The notes: generated by a model from the letters alone, not told the origin. DNA of 64,000 bases from UBA6522 sp965204155 (GCA_965204155.1 OZ241971.1:3472001-3536000), one strand, 5' to 3'. Positions 48,001 to 56,058 are shown, counted from the stretch's first letter. A program made the numbers and translations.

Positions 48001-48805
48001 TGGACAAACACCACTCAATGACCATGCGCCTAATCGCCATGGAGACGGCCGCCGGCAGTGTCAAGTAGACATTGCCCCCGATGGCCATAAGAGGATGACG
48101 TTCAAGTGAGGAATGACCGTAGGCCGCACCATCTAGTTGGGCACGGTCCTGTTCACCCAGGACAAAGTCCTCAATGTCATCGCGGTCGATATTGAGTCGC
48201 GTGAGGTCGTTGTCTGTAAATACAACGCGGCTTCTTGCCGTTCGTCCCCGACGGGCGAGACTCTTGGTGACGGCTGAAAGGGGTACCGTGTTGCCGACAA
48301 TATACGGGTTTAGGCCAGACCGTTTGACCGTTTCGTCGGACAACCTGAGCAACGCGTGTGCAGCGCGCTTGAGATCAGAAAAGGGTTCGTACGCCGGCAT
48401 GCTGTCAAGAACGTTGACAAATCGTTGGAGATAGAACGCCGAGGTTTCGTACAAGCCTTCAAACATGAGGTAGTTTCGAGTCCTGTCAAACACGCGCGAT
48501 ACGAAAACATCCTCCGCAGGGTCCTCCAGTACCCCAGCCCATCCGTCTCCGAGCTCGTTTAGCCAGCGAGTCAGCGAGCAGGCGAGCGGTGGTAGTCTGC
48601 CGCTAGCGTTTGCGACAGCGAGATGTTGAAGAACCTCCAAACGTACGGCGGACGCCTGAAAGTCAGGCATCGTAATCAGCCCACCGATAGACGATACCAG
48701 CGACGCAAGGTTGTACTTTCTTAGTGAACGCGCAAGTTTGCCATGAGTTTGAACGAATCGCGCGTCAGCCCCGGGTCCCACATTTGGATTAGGAGTCCTT
48801 TCCAT
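45080..48805 (-). CDS. 1241-residue protein with C-terminal PD-(D/E)XK-like motif, module B
   Basis: Large protein of unknown family, likely the last gene of the minus-strand module B. Near the C-terminus, GHAFNKEVAAHLESLGWNAW (about 1092) is followed by YGDVDVLAW (about 1128) and VVAIECKDLELAVTP (about 1141-1155). Glu, then Asp, then ExK in this spacing is the layout of PD-(D/E)XK restriction-type nucleases. The first 1050 residues show no known domain, with mixed helices and strands and WYECKEPVIRI-type segments. No signal peptide or membrane span. Composition is more AT-rich than the core. Inferred role: nuclease effector or partner of the SIR2/DUF262 genes upstream. Confidence 0.72.
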   Translation of the reverse strand: MERTPNPNVGPGADARFVQTHGKLARSLRKYNLASLVSSIGGLITMPDFQASAVRLEVLQHLAVANASGRLPPLACSLTRWLNELGDGWAGVLEDPAEDVFVSRVFDRTRNYLMFEGLYETSAFYLQRFVNVLDSMPAYEPFSDLKRAAHALLRLSDETVKRSGLNPYIVGNTVPLSAVTKSLARRGRTARSRVVFTDNDLTRLNIDRDDIEDFVLGEQDRAQLDGAAYGHSSLERHPLMAIGGNVYLTLPAAVSMAIRRMVIEWCLSSGCEDVLSRAYAREIADAFNNVPILGDKTAPAPPFQRVGGVFNANMTTWIDEGRLLHLCFLVDNFTGYDATGTVGLNPDTTSINKVIADSIAKERESFYYKKRFRGALSLIVLCGWGRSMTIDLAHVKNERWRAEVISAPDLISLSFAQSFSPLRLWSLLDSRDRLRQHGVDLVNANGLLNLHAWSESLDGHLVPHGDLPDDIINKSLKFIINQNSLLEVRKTGAQKGDVHRAITWDQQNVMVRRFGTSSYFREDANSPLYVSLDHIEQKRLVGVYETDLRGWWVMIEAPNCEDHDIQFRLWEMLATWIERSACALEATTLAMPEGPIAWICRFEDSHPTAPDIPIPSREEANRLLEVNTSDNVVRVTARKGFLTASRVAENIGERLLVERFVAGSCRLSSKNPSTEMVNSLVDQIVPNKWARSMHFLPAKEYRDFIGINAREKPILISKVDDALSRIGLGWRIRRPEQGNRIEGIGPCCKYLNELVETIWTEIRSRLKTYNRRQLLVTLYRYHEIVQIESDRWFRTARAVLSLHRDQNAAAEESANEIAKLNASSLCTRILIEMALCECPANGGKLAGRLDISRLFTEVMHMYYFGGWSGAIWYECKEPVIRITPLGDVHTNVDFDQQIFDPYVQSHGVGRYRYGASAYERHFRHVEPLDTAREKFEPAFWQAWSEAFGFSIDDVRVFMDNLDHEGLKRQELVFSATEAEIAGLTGSNRLDPVIVRKILETFALVPRSTWASTPEGFSSKDWYPWRSRRRLSLISRPILRLEEKTPRYLIAPGMVRDGIRTVMVHCFDGGYEARAFPIGLMRSWIGTAENKRGHAFNKEVAAHLESLGWNAWSDIKMTRILNAKLDRDYGDVDVLAWKAGRVVAIECKDLELAVTPTGIARQLYDFRGKSNHYGKPDRLRKHITRLELLNLHKAAVGRFVAGHESRLVEGLIVFSKVVPMHFAGFPAKHEMRVVTKEDLANI

Positions 48806-49091
48806 TTCCAGGTTCTCAACGTTTAGAATTTCCGGGAAACACGGTACGATTCACCTTGCTCCTTCAGTGCGCAGAGTTGGGAGTGTACGCCATGAAGCGT
48901 GACCAATTCGTAATCGTCGAAAACTCATCAAGGGCATTTGTGTTGTTCGCGCATGCCCTACTTGGCGGGACTACGAGACTTAAGCATTCGGTCAGAGTGT
49001 AGAACGGATGACTTACGTCAGTAAATTGGTGTGGCGCTCCGGCTAAAACAAGTTCCCCAAAGCCGGCGAAGAGTGAAGTTGTCGTCTACGA

Positions 49092-50273
49092 CTAGCCGGG
49101 AATCTGTCCATTTCGCTCTTGATATTCCTGATCTCCCTCCAATGTGCGATCCTCTAGCCATTGATCTAGGCTCCTATTCAGAATCTCATGCCGACGGGAG
49201 ATCGCTGTCACTTCAACTGCTGCCTGCGTCAGGTGGCGCTGAAATTCTACGAGGTGTTGATATTCTGCATCTACGTTGAACAACTTCATCTTCTCGACTT
49301 GCGATCCAAGGCGTTCCGAGAAAGTCCTCGCGAATTCCCAAAACAGTTCAGATCGTAGGTCGCCATTGGCCACGTTCCGGTGCCACGCCAACAAGATTAG
49401 GCTGACCGTAACAGCGCGGTTTCGGAGGTAGCCTGATGCGTCAACTACTCCATCACTCATCGCATCGAGTGTTTCTCGCACGTCCCCAATCAATGGATGC
49501 GCCGGATTTACATCTTCGTATTGCTTCACAAACCTCTGAAGATCAACATGACGAGCGCGCGCAAACTTTTCTAGCTCTGTGAGTGAGAATATCTGCAGCA
49601 ATACCTGTGCTGCTGTTAGTTCCTTGGCATACCGTCTTGTTGGAATTCGGACCGACTCAAAGAAGGGATGTTTCCCGATCCCGTTGTCCGCAAAAACGAC
49701 ATCGCGCATCTCACCGACCATCGCGTGCAGTTTCTCTCCCGCGTTTATAAGAGTACCAAGGTTTAGTCTGAGGAACTGCAAATTAAACTCTTCCTCATCT
49801 GTCGTTTCCGAAAGATTTACAGCTGTAACAAGATACTCGAGAATTGCCCGCTGTGCCTCCGTAGCTAAATCGTGTAGATCAGACGCTTCATTGCTTGCAT
49901 GCCTCTCGATCTCCTGAAATGTAAGCCCGCTTAGATCGTCGAAATCTATGGCGAGTCCACTGGAAATCTCGTTTTCGAGGTGCAATGCGAAACCATTGTC
50001 TCGTTCGTCTGCCGGGTTCTTCGCTAGGAAGGACATTATAGCGTTTAGCCGCTGCCTTCCATCGATACACTCAAGCCTTCCATTCTCCCGTTGGTAAAAG
50101 TACACGGACGCAATATCAAATCGCCTAAGGATCGAGTCGATCAGGCGCTGCTTCTGTTCACGCGACCATATATTCGGTTCGCGCTGATACTCTGGGAATT
50201 CAATATCCACAAAACTACTTCGCAGATCCCTAATTGACAGTGTTGTTGATTCCCTCTGCATCGAATTTATCAC
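49092..50273 (-). CDS. DUF262 (ParB/GmrSD-like) protein, module B
   Basis: 393 residues. The N-terminal DUF262 fold has FPEYQREPNIWSREQKQRLI and the catalytic-type motif CIDGRQRLNAIMSF (Asp71-Gly-Arg-Gln-Arg). DUF262 is the GmrS/ParB-like nucleotide-hydrolysing domain found in type IV restriction enzymes and several phage-defence proteins. No C-terminal DUF1524 HNH nuclease (GmrD) is visible, so a separate effector may be used. The GTG start at 50273 overlaps the SIR2 gene stop (GTGA); an ATG four codons later is an alternative. Confidence 0.85.
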   Translation of the reverse strand: MINSMQRESTTLSIRDLRSSFVDIEFPEYQREPNIWSREQKQRLIDSILRRFDIASVYFYQRENGRLECIDGRQRLNAIMSFLAKNPADERDNGFALHLENEISSGLAIDFDDLSGLTFQEIERHASNEASDLHDLATEAQRAILEYLVTAVNLSETTDEEEFNLQFLRLNLGTLINAGEKLHAMVGEMRDVVFADNGIGKHPFFESVRIPTRRYAKELTAAQVLLQIFSLTELEKFARARHVDLQRFVKQYEDVNPAHPLIGDVRETLDAMSDGVVDASGYLRNRAVTVSLILLAWHRNVANGDLRSELFWEFARTFSERLGSQVEKMKLFNVDAEYQHLVEFQRHLTQAAVEVTAISRRHEILNRSLDQWLEDRTLEGDQEYQERNGQIPG

Positions 50274-51442
50274 CCCATCGCGTCAGCAAAGTCCCGGAAG
50301 ACGCCGGATTCCGTGGACAGATCGCCTACTTCAGTCAATAGGTCTTCACCCATAAGTGTCAACCAGTATAAGAACGGATTCGTTATGGACTTCTGAGCCT
50401 TATGATTTGCTTGAGATTGCAGTTCCTCCGACAGTCTATCGAACCGACGAGGCTTTGAGCCAAGAACTTCGCCTACGATCTGATCGCCAATCCTCGGTAA
50501 CTCCGGTAACCACCGTACTTCAAGATATGGAAACTGCTTTCGGATACGATTCACCGTATCAAGCCCCGAAATCACCTCGATCTCATACGGAAGTGCCGAT
50601 GAATGTGTGTGCCGTGTCGAGAACAGCAACGATACAAGGTCCCAATCGTTTGGACCAAGATTACAGCCGATTATCCGCAATAGATCGCAATCCAGCAGTT
50701 CCCTTGCCCGACCCCAGATTATGTTGAACGGATAGTCGTTCTTCGGTTTCTTGATTCCCGGAGCGATCCACACGCCAGCGCCATGCTGTAGCTCTGGTTC
50801 AATCGGCCAATTTCGCGACCAACCAAACGATCCATGCATTTTAAGAACAGTGATTTCTCGGCCCCTTCCATCAACGCGACCTGGTCCGATCCCATAGTCT
50901 ACTTCACGACCAAGCTCCTTCACGATCGCACGTTCCAAAAGAACGTCATAGTTCAGCGTGAGAAACCCTTGAAGCCGCTCTTCATTACCAGCAACCTCGT
51001 GCATATCCACAAGGGCCGCGTAGAGCCCAGAACGGGAAGACGCTAGCTCGCTTTCAACTTTTTTCAGTCGGGCTTTGAGCACACAAGAAAATACATCCCG
51101 CAGATCATTCGCGAACTCTCGGTATTCGGTTGCAGGAGTGTCTTCGAGGAAGGTGATCAGCTGTTCAATGTCGAGATACTGCTCTGAGACAAGCGCCTCA
51201 TTAACCAGCCGGTGTATCCCCGAGTGATTCTGATACTTCTCATTCACCCTATGACGGAGCGCCTGAGAGATCGGCTGAGAGAGTGCGCTCATAATGAGGT
51301 TTTGTTGACTCCCCGAATGAGAAATACAACCCTGAGTCGCACCAGCCCCCAATAGGTACACTACACGACAGCTTCCGTCTCCGTCGGCCCTTTCACGTTC
51401 TCGCGCCACGCAGACCTCCGTAGACCTTTCTGCCATCCTCAC
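50270..51442 (-). CDS. SIR2-like NAD+-binding protein, module B
   Basis: 390 residues. SIR2-family landmarks: RVVYLLGAGATQG (about 26-38, nucleotide-binding loop), GFLTLNYDVLLERAI (about 160), VLKMHGSFGW (about 197, catalytic His), and LLRIIGCNLGPNDWDL (about 248). This is the SIR2_2 type used by Thoeris, Dsr and other defence systems to deplete NAD+ on infection. Residues after 300 form a helical tail of unknown function. Translationally coupled to the DUF262 gene; the methyltransferase gene ends 12 bp upstream. Confidence 0.85.
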   Translation of the reverse strand: MRMAERSTEVCVARERERADGDGSCRVVYLLGAGATQGCISHSGSQQNLIMSALSQPISQALRHRVNEKYQNHSGIHRLVNEALVSEQYLDIEQLITFLEDTPATEYREFANDLRDVFSCVLKARLKKVESELASSRSGLYAALVDMHEVAGNEERLQGFLTLNYDVLLERAIVKELGREVDYGIGPGRVDGRGREITVLKMHGSFGWSRNWPIEPELQHGAGVWIAPGIKKPKNDYPFNIIWGRARELLDCDLLRIIGCNLGPNDWDLVSLLFSTRHTHSSALPYEIEVISGLDTVNRIRKQFPYLEVRWLPELPRIGDQIVGEVLGSKPRRFDRLSEELQSQANHKAQKSITNPFLYWLTLMGEDLLTEVGDLSTESGVFRDFADAMG

Positions 51443-51454
51443 AAGGCACGTGCT

Positions 51455-52726
51455 CTATTCGAATACTAATAGCGACTCTCGGTGTTTCCGAATTGGAAGA
51501 TGTGAACGCGCTCTAGAATTCATGTGCGACATCGAGTGACGCACCGAAAAATCGTGCCGGGCGATTATGCATCGTCCCGCTGCTGCCAGACTTGCTGTAA
51601 CAAGTTGCTGCAAATCTATGTGTACGGACTTGTAGTATGAATCCTGAACCACTATTGCGATTCTTCCTGCGGGCTTTACGCGAGCCGCGATCAACTCGAG
51701 CGCCGTGTGAATCTCTGTGAGGTAATTGCGGAGCCATGGCGCATAATAGTTTGCCGAGCCGTGCGATTGGTGCCCTGCAACTTGCTCTACAAGGTCTTGC
51801 GCTTTTTCGGGTATCCTGCCTTCGATCCTATCTACACCTCGCACAACGGGCGTGCCAGTGGATTGTTGACGCAAAGTTGCAATGGCTGATTCGCTTAAGC
51901 CGAGCACCGCGAGCTCAGGTATCGATCCCTTTATGTAATCGATTCGTGTCGCATATGGCGGAGACGTCAAACAAGCGTCGAATGAGTTTTGATTGGACAA
52001 AATCTCAGACGCGCGCCCAGTCCGAATACTCGCTAACTCGATTGAGTCTGGCTGGGTAACCTGCAGTCGCGAAGAAAGAAAAGCGGCCCGTTCAACAAAA
52101 CGCGCTCGTATAGTTTCTGGTCCTGGCCTAAGCCGCTTGTGCGGGGAACTTGGAGGCACCATCCACGTTGGGTTAGACGCTCGGAATGGTCGAAGTAAAT
52201 CGCGAGTCGCCGCGAAAAGTGCCGAGTAGAAAAACGCAGTGACTAGTGGCAACCGTGATGGTGCCGACTCGTCACCGCTGTACAGATCTACTTCAAGGGT
52301 GTCATTCGCAGCCGTGACCACGTGGATCGCGCGCTGAAGCTTCCTGATCTCGTTACTCGCAGAAGGCCCTAGCCAAACTGAGAGTGGATCATTATCTCGC
52401 TTGCCGGGCGTCGCCCGCTTAGCAGCAACCGCGATGTCCGCAGCGATGGGAGCCAAGCTGTCCGCAATTGATTTCGGAGTGAGCCTCGCCCGAGCCACAA
52501 CAGATAGCGCTGGATTGATGTCGATGCCTAAGGAGCTCACATTTCGATCCGCTGCTACGGCAGTCGTGGTCCCGGATCCGTTCCAAGGGTCAACTACGGA
52601 TTCAGCACAATCGAGATAGCCCTCGAACACGTCGGTCACGAAGGCCGACGTGAACCCAGCGTAATATGGGTACCAATCCTTCAGGTGCTCTGGCGGCGGT
52701 TGTTTTGGAGACGCTAACGTGGCCAC
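51455..52726 (-). CDS. DNA methyltransferase (TSPPY), module B
   Basis: 423 residues, first gene of module B. SAM-binding motif I is VVDPWNGSGTTTAVAADRN (about 45-62), followed by LGIDINPALSVVARARL. The catalytic motif is ACLTSPPYATRIDY (TSPPY at 254-258), characteristic of N4-cytosine or N6-adenine amino-methyltransferases. The late motif region has GRIAIVVQDSYYKSVHID. Full-length in appearance. Expected to mark host DNA, with module B effectors attacking unmarked DNA, or to act as a sensor; this is inference from order. Its start lies about 200 bp from the island's right attachment site. Confidence 0.83.
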   Translation of the reverse strand: MATLASPKQPPPEHLKDWYPYYAGFTSAFVTDVFEGYLDCAESVVDPWNGSGTTTAVAADRNVSSLGIDINPALSVVARARLTPKSIADSLAPIAADIAVAAKRATPGKRDNDPLSVWLGPSASNEIRKLQRAIHVVTAANDTLEVDLYSGDESAPSRLPLVTAFFYSALFAATRDLLRPFRASNPTWMVPPSSPHKRLRPGPETIRARFVERAAFLSSRLQVTQPDSIELASIRTGRASEILSNQNSFDACLTSPPYATRIDYIKGSIPELAVLGLSESAIATLRQQSTGTPVVRGVDRIEGRIPEKAQDLVEQVAGHQSHGSANYYAPWLRNYLTEIHTALELIAARVKPAGRIAIVVQDSYYKSVHIDLQQLVTASLAAAGRCIIARHDFSVRHSMSHMNSRARSHLPIRKHRESLLVFE

Positions 52727-52831
52727 ACCGCAAACGTACCAGACTCATGGCCAGAGCGCCAAGCTCGATTTCAAAGATGCGGAATTCCGCCCCAATCCTC
52801 AGCCACATGGTGCCTCGCACTCGTACCGAAT

Positions 52832-52873
52832 GTACCCAAAAACACACCGACCGTGGGGTAAATTGTTGGGTAC
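52832..52873. repeat. Right arm-type repeat with inverted GTACCCAA
   Basis: GTGGGGTAAATTGTTGGGTA at 52853-52872 matches the left-end copy at 21172 in 19 of 20 bases. GTACCCAA (52832-52839) is the inverse of TTGGGTAC (52866-52873). Probable integrase arm sites. The interval 52727-53016 has no gene besides this and attR. Confidence 0.55.
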
Positions 52874-52932
52874 GCTTCGATTGGACAATCAAAATATCTT
52901 TAATTAACAGTCACTTATATTCTCTGTTGGAT

Positions 52933-52946
52933 TCCGTCCACCGGCA
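52933..52946 (+). other. attR core, copy of tRNA-Thr 3' end
   Basis: TCCGTCCACCGGCA, identical to bases 21022-21035 in tRNA-Thr and in the same orientation. Marks the distal boundary of the island. Confidence 0.8.
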
Positions 52947-53016
52947 TACCCGATCCCCCCTCCAATCGACACTGTCCATAACTGCACCCGCCGCTGAGGA
53001 CAGGATTTAAGGCCAC

Positions 53017-53649
53017 TCAATCCTCGGCATAAGCTTGGCCGTAGGAGGGCGCATCGCCGGCCAGATACGCCAGTTCGTCTGCCGTGGACTCTCGGCCCAG
53101 CGCCTCGTTGCGATGTGGAAAGCGGCCAAAGCGGGCAACGATGTCCCGGTGTTCGCGGGCATAGCGCGCCAGAGCTGCCGGGTAATTTCCGAACGCGGCT
53201 CGGCACTCGGCATCGAAACGTTCCGCGACACGAACGGAACGTTCCTGAACGGCGTGGTCCTCGGCGTGCTGCAGCGGCAGGCAGAAGAACCCGCGCGCTA
53301 TCGGATCGACCTTTTGGTCCATGCCGCGGTCGATGGCGTCCAGCGCGAGACGAAGCGCGCGGGCGTCGCCGTCGAATGCGCCCGCGCGGCCCCGATGGAT
53401 ATTGCGGGTGAACTGATCCAGAACGACGATCAGCGCCAGCCGGGACAGGGCCTGGTTCTCCCAGCTTCGGAACGATCCGGCGACGGCGCCCTCCACCATT
53501 GTTCCGAAGCGATCCCTGATCAACGTGTCGGTCGCCGCATCGACCCCGTACCAGAGCCTGTGCCGGTCGGCCAGGCCGTCCGGTCGCATCGGCAGTTCGC
53601 CGAACCAGAATTCGATGACGAGTCGGTAGTCTGTCGATGGACGAGTCAA
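53017..53649 (-). CDS. DUF924 family protein
   Basis: 210 residues. Family landmarks: VIEFWFGELPMRPDG at the start, LALIVVLDQFTRNIHRG, FFCLPLQHAEDHAVQERSV, and FGRFPHRNEALGRES near the end. DUF924 is a widely distributed, TPR-like soluble protein of unknown biochemical role, common in proteobacteria. It lies just outside the island's right boundary and is therefore part of the original chromosome. Confidence 0.88.
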   Translation of the reverse strand: MTRPSTDYRLVIEFWFGELPMRPDGLADRHRLWYGVDAATDTLIRDRFGTMVEGAVAGSFRSWENQALSRLALIVVLDQFTRNIHRGRAGAFDGDARALRLALDAIDRGMDQKVDPIARGFFCLPLQHAEDHAVQERSVRVAERFDAECRAAFGNYPAALARYAREHRDIVARFGRFPHRNEALGRESTADELAYLAGDAPSYGQAYAED

Positions 53650-53706
53650 TGGAAGACACCCCGCCTGTTACACTTTCGATGATCCCATTTCCATGCCGAG
53701 GTTATC

Positions 53707-54039
53707 GTGAGCACCGTCAGCCACGCCAGGAACGGGCTGCTGACCGAAACCCGGTTCGATGCGGCAATGGAGGAGGTGCGTGCGCAGTTCCGCGTCACCG
53801 AAAGCCGGTTCGATGCGGCGGTCGGCGAGTTGCGCGCGGAAATGCGCGTCAACAACAGCCAGCTCGAGCTTGCGATCGGCGAGTTGCGCAGCGACATGAA
53901 AACCGGATTTGCCAGGCAAACGGCCGAGCTGGCCGAGTTCAAGAGCGAAATCTACCGCTACCTGTGGATCCAGGGGGGCTCGATCATCGTGATTCTGAGT
54001 TCGCTCTACATGCTTGCGGAAACCTGGTCCCGCGGATAG
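53707..54039 (+). CDS. Coiled-coil protein with C-terminal membrane anchor (DUF1640-like)
   Basis: 110 residues. The first 75 contain repeats of a heptad-type helix (ETRFDAAMEEVRAQFRVTES, then RFDAAVGELRAEM), then a hydrophobic segment WIQGGSIIVILSSLYMLAE and a short basic end. The layout matches small coiled-coil anchored proteins like the one at 4515-4769. Function unknown. A deleted copy of its 3' half lies at 59767-59901. Start codon is GTG. Confidence 0.65.
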   Translation: MSTVSHARNGLLTETRFDAAMEEVRAQFRVTESRFDAAVGELRAEMRVNNSQLELAIGELRSDMKTGFARQTAELAEFKSEIYRYLWIQGGSIIVILSSLYMLAETWSRG

Positions 54040-54136
54040 GTCCAGGCGAAAGTTTCCGCCGAGCGATTCACTTACCCACTGCAAGGTGCGCTCGTGCTAT
54101 ATCGGGCGGGACAGACTTGAAACCTTGCCCACCGGA

Positions 54137-54161
54137 GATATGTTATAAGGTAACAAATTTC
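54137..54161 (+). promoter_or_regulatory. Zur-box-like palindrome upstream of CobW gene
   Basis: GATATGTTAT and GTAACAAATTTC form an imperfect inverted repeat typical of Zur operators (TGTTATaaggTAACA core), ending 11 bp before the CobW ATG. It predicts derepression under zinc starvation. Confidence 0.6.
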
Positions 54162-54172
54162 TGGAGGCAGGC

Positions 54173-55390
54173 ATGGAATCATCTCTACCCGTAACCGTGT
54201 TGTCAGGGTTTCTTGGAGCCGGCAAGACGACGCTCCTGAATCATGTTCTCAACAATCGTGAAGGCCTGCGGGTTGCGGTTATTGTGAACGACATGGGAGA
54301 GGTCAACATCGACGCCGATCTCCTCCGGGAGGACGTGTCGCTCCAGCAAGTGGATGAGAAGCTTATTGAGATGACCAACGGCTGCATCTGCTGCACGCTC
54401 AGGGAGGATTTGCTTGTCGAGGTGGCGCGCCTGGCAGACGAGCGACGGTTCGATTACCTCCTCATCGAATCGAGCGGTGTCTCCGAGCCGTTGCCGGTGG
54501 CGGAAACATTTACGTTCGAGGATGAACTGGGCCGCTCGCTGTCGTCGGTAGCCCGGCTTGACACCATGGTTACCGTCGTCGACGCATACAATTTTCCACG
54601 GCTGATGGAAGAGGCTGAAACCCTCAAGGAACAGAACATGGAGGTCGGCGAGGAGGACGAACGCAATATCGCCAATCTCCTCATCGACCAGGTCGAGTTC
54701 AGTAACGTCATCGTGGTGACAAAGACCGATTTGCTCGATTCCTCTCAAACTCACGCGCTCCTCGCCACACTGCGTCGCCTCAATCCCGGCGCCGAGGTGC
54801 TCGTCGCGGACCACGGAAAGCTCGAGCCAGTCGCCATTCTCGGTACAAACAGGTTCGATATGGACGAGGCAGAGAACATGCCCGGCTGGCTAGCGGAACT
54901 TCGTGGCGAACACGTGCCGGAGACCGAGGAATACGGTATCGGCAGCTTTGTCTACCGGGCGCGCAGGCCGTTTCACCCCCAGCGACTGTACGACTTTCTC
55001 GTAAGGGGTTGGCGTCACGGCAACCTGGTTCGATCGAAAGGTTACTTCTGGTTGGCTTCACGTTTCGATCAGGCGGGTTCATGGTCTCAGGCAGGCGGCA
55101 TCATGAATCACGGATATGCAGGCCTGTTCTGGTCAGCGGTGCCTGAGGATGAGTGGCCTGAACACATGGAACACAGGGCGGCGATCGAAAGCAAGTGCGA
55201 ACCGCCTTTCGGTGATCGGCGTCAGGAGATTGTCTTCATCGGGCAATCACTCGATGAAGAACAGGCAAGTCGGGCATTGGATGCGTGCCTTCTGAATGAG
55301 AAAGAGCTTGTTGCCGGCCCGGACAGTTGGAAACGGTTCCCGGACCCGTTCCCACTATGGATTCGCGAATTCGAGGAGGCAGACGTCTGA
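54173..55390 (+). CDS. CobW/COG0523 GTPase, probable zinc metallochaperone
   Basis: 405 residues. P-loop SGFLGAGKTTLLNHVLNN, metal-binding CxCC in MTNGCICCTLREDL, switch ESSGVSEPLPVAE, and G4-like VTKTDLLD. The C-terminal CobW domain starts IGSFVYRARRPFHPQRLYDF. COG0523 proteins under Zur control deliver zinc to essential enzymes during starvation. The upstream Zur-box-like palindrome and neighbouring zur, znuD and DUF1826 genes support a zinc role here rather than cobalamin. The stop overlaps the DUF1826 start. Confidence 0.88.
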   Translation: MESSLPVTVLSGFLGAGKTTLLNHVLNNREGLRVAVIVNDMGEVNIDADLLREDVSLQQVDEKLIEMTNGCICCTLREDLLVEVARLADERRFDYLLIESSGVSEPLPVAETFTFEDELGRSLSSVARLDTMVTVVDAYNFPRLMEEAETLKEQNMEVGEEDERNIANLLIDQVEFSNVIVVTKTDLLDSSQTHALLATLRRLNPGAEVLVADHGKLEPVAILGTNRFDMDEAENMPGWLAELRGEHVPETEEYGIGSFVYRARRPFHPQRLYDFLVRGWRHGNLVRSKGYFWLASRFDQAGSWSQAGGIMNHGYAGLFWSAVPEDEWPEHMEHRAAIESKCEPPFGDRRQEIVFIGQSLDEEQASRALDACLLNEKELVAGPDSWKRFPDPFPLWIREFEEADV

Positions 55391-55998
55391 TGCGACAGGT
55401 AATCAGTGATCAGCTGGGCGACTTTGCGGCGATCTATGACGAGGATGTAGAAATCGTCAGCGTGTCGCGCCCGCAAGCGAGAACCTGTGAAGCCCTGGCA
55501 AAGCGTTTGATCCGTTCGCGTCAGGCTCCGCGATTGCGATGGGTCCAGCCTGCCGATGATCCCGAAGCCCCGGCGAGTGAGCTGCCGGCGACAATCGACG
55601 GCGACGTGCATGCTGCGCTGCTCGATCAAATCGCCGAGGCCAGCGAACTGTTGGGCGAGCTCATGCACTGTGAACGGGTCGGTATTCGACTCAAGACGCT
55701 GAACGCTCCCATGTGCCCGCGATTTCATGTGGATCATGTGCCTTGCCGCATGTTGATCACGCTCAGCGGTTCGGGCACGGAATGGATTCCCAACAGCGAT
55801 GTCGACTGGGCTGTGTTCGCCGATTTCGATACCATGGCGCCCCCCGTCCAGGCGAACCGGCAGATCCGGCAATTGACCACAGGCCACTGGTCGTTACTGA
55901 AGGGTGGCGCGTGGAACGAGTGCTTTGGCGGTGTCGTTCACCGATCTCCCCATGGAGCTGGCGAACGATTGCTTCTGTCGCTCGATCCGATTTTCTGA
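55390..55998 (+). CDS. DUF1826 family protein
   Basis: 202 residues, starting MRQVISDQLGDFAAIYDEDV with the ATG overlapping the CobW stop. Shows RFHVDHVPCRMLITLSGSGT and WSLLKGGAWNECFGGVVHRS, with a His-rich motif that could bind a metal. DUF1826 genes are frequently found with Zur-regulated COG0523 GTPases, so a role in zinc-limited growth is likely, but no biochemical activity is established. Confidence 0.85.
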   Translation: MRQVISDQLGDFAAIYDEDVEIVSVSRPQARTCEALAKRLIRSRQAPRLRWVQPADDPEAPASELPATIDGDVHAALLDQIAEASELLGELMHCERVGIRLKTLNAPMCPRFHVDHVPCRMLITLSGSGTEWIPNSDVDWAVFADFDTMAPPVQANRQIRQLTTGHWSLLKGGAWNECFGGVVHRSPHGAGERLLLSLDPIF

Positions 55999-56058
55999 AC
56001 CACCGACTTGGATCGGTTTCGGCCAACCGGTGTGCCGGTTGTTGACTTGCAGGGCGGC

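Larger units (their letters stand above)
21022..52946. mobile_element. Integrative genomic (defence) island at tRNA-Thr
   Basis: Bounded by 14-bp identical sequences TCCGTCCACCGGCA: one inside the tRNA-Thr 3' end (21022-21035), one at 52933-52946. A tyrosine integrase gene sits at the tRNA side. Cargo includes an IS66 element, two multi-gene defence-like modules, an AlpA-like regulator and decayed genes. Housekeeping-type genes flank both sides. No conjugation or phage structural genes were recognised, so it is an integrative element without its own transfer machinery. The right half is visibly richer in A+T than the flanks. Confidence 0.85.

Noticed and set aside
45080..48805. Helicase or sacsin-type ATPase in the 1241-residue protein
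   Set aside because: No Walker A, DEAH or GHKL motifs were found; only the C-terminal nuclease-like motif is visible.
53707..54039. Belongs to island cargo
   Set aside because: It lies beyond the attR at 52933-52946 and next to conserved chromosomal genes.
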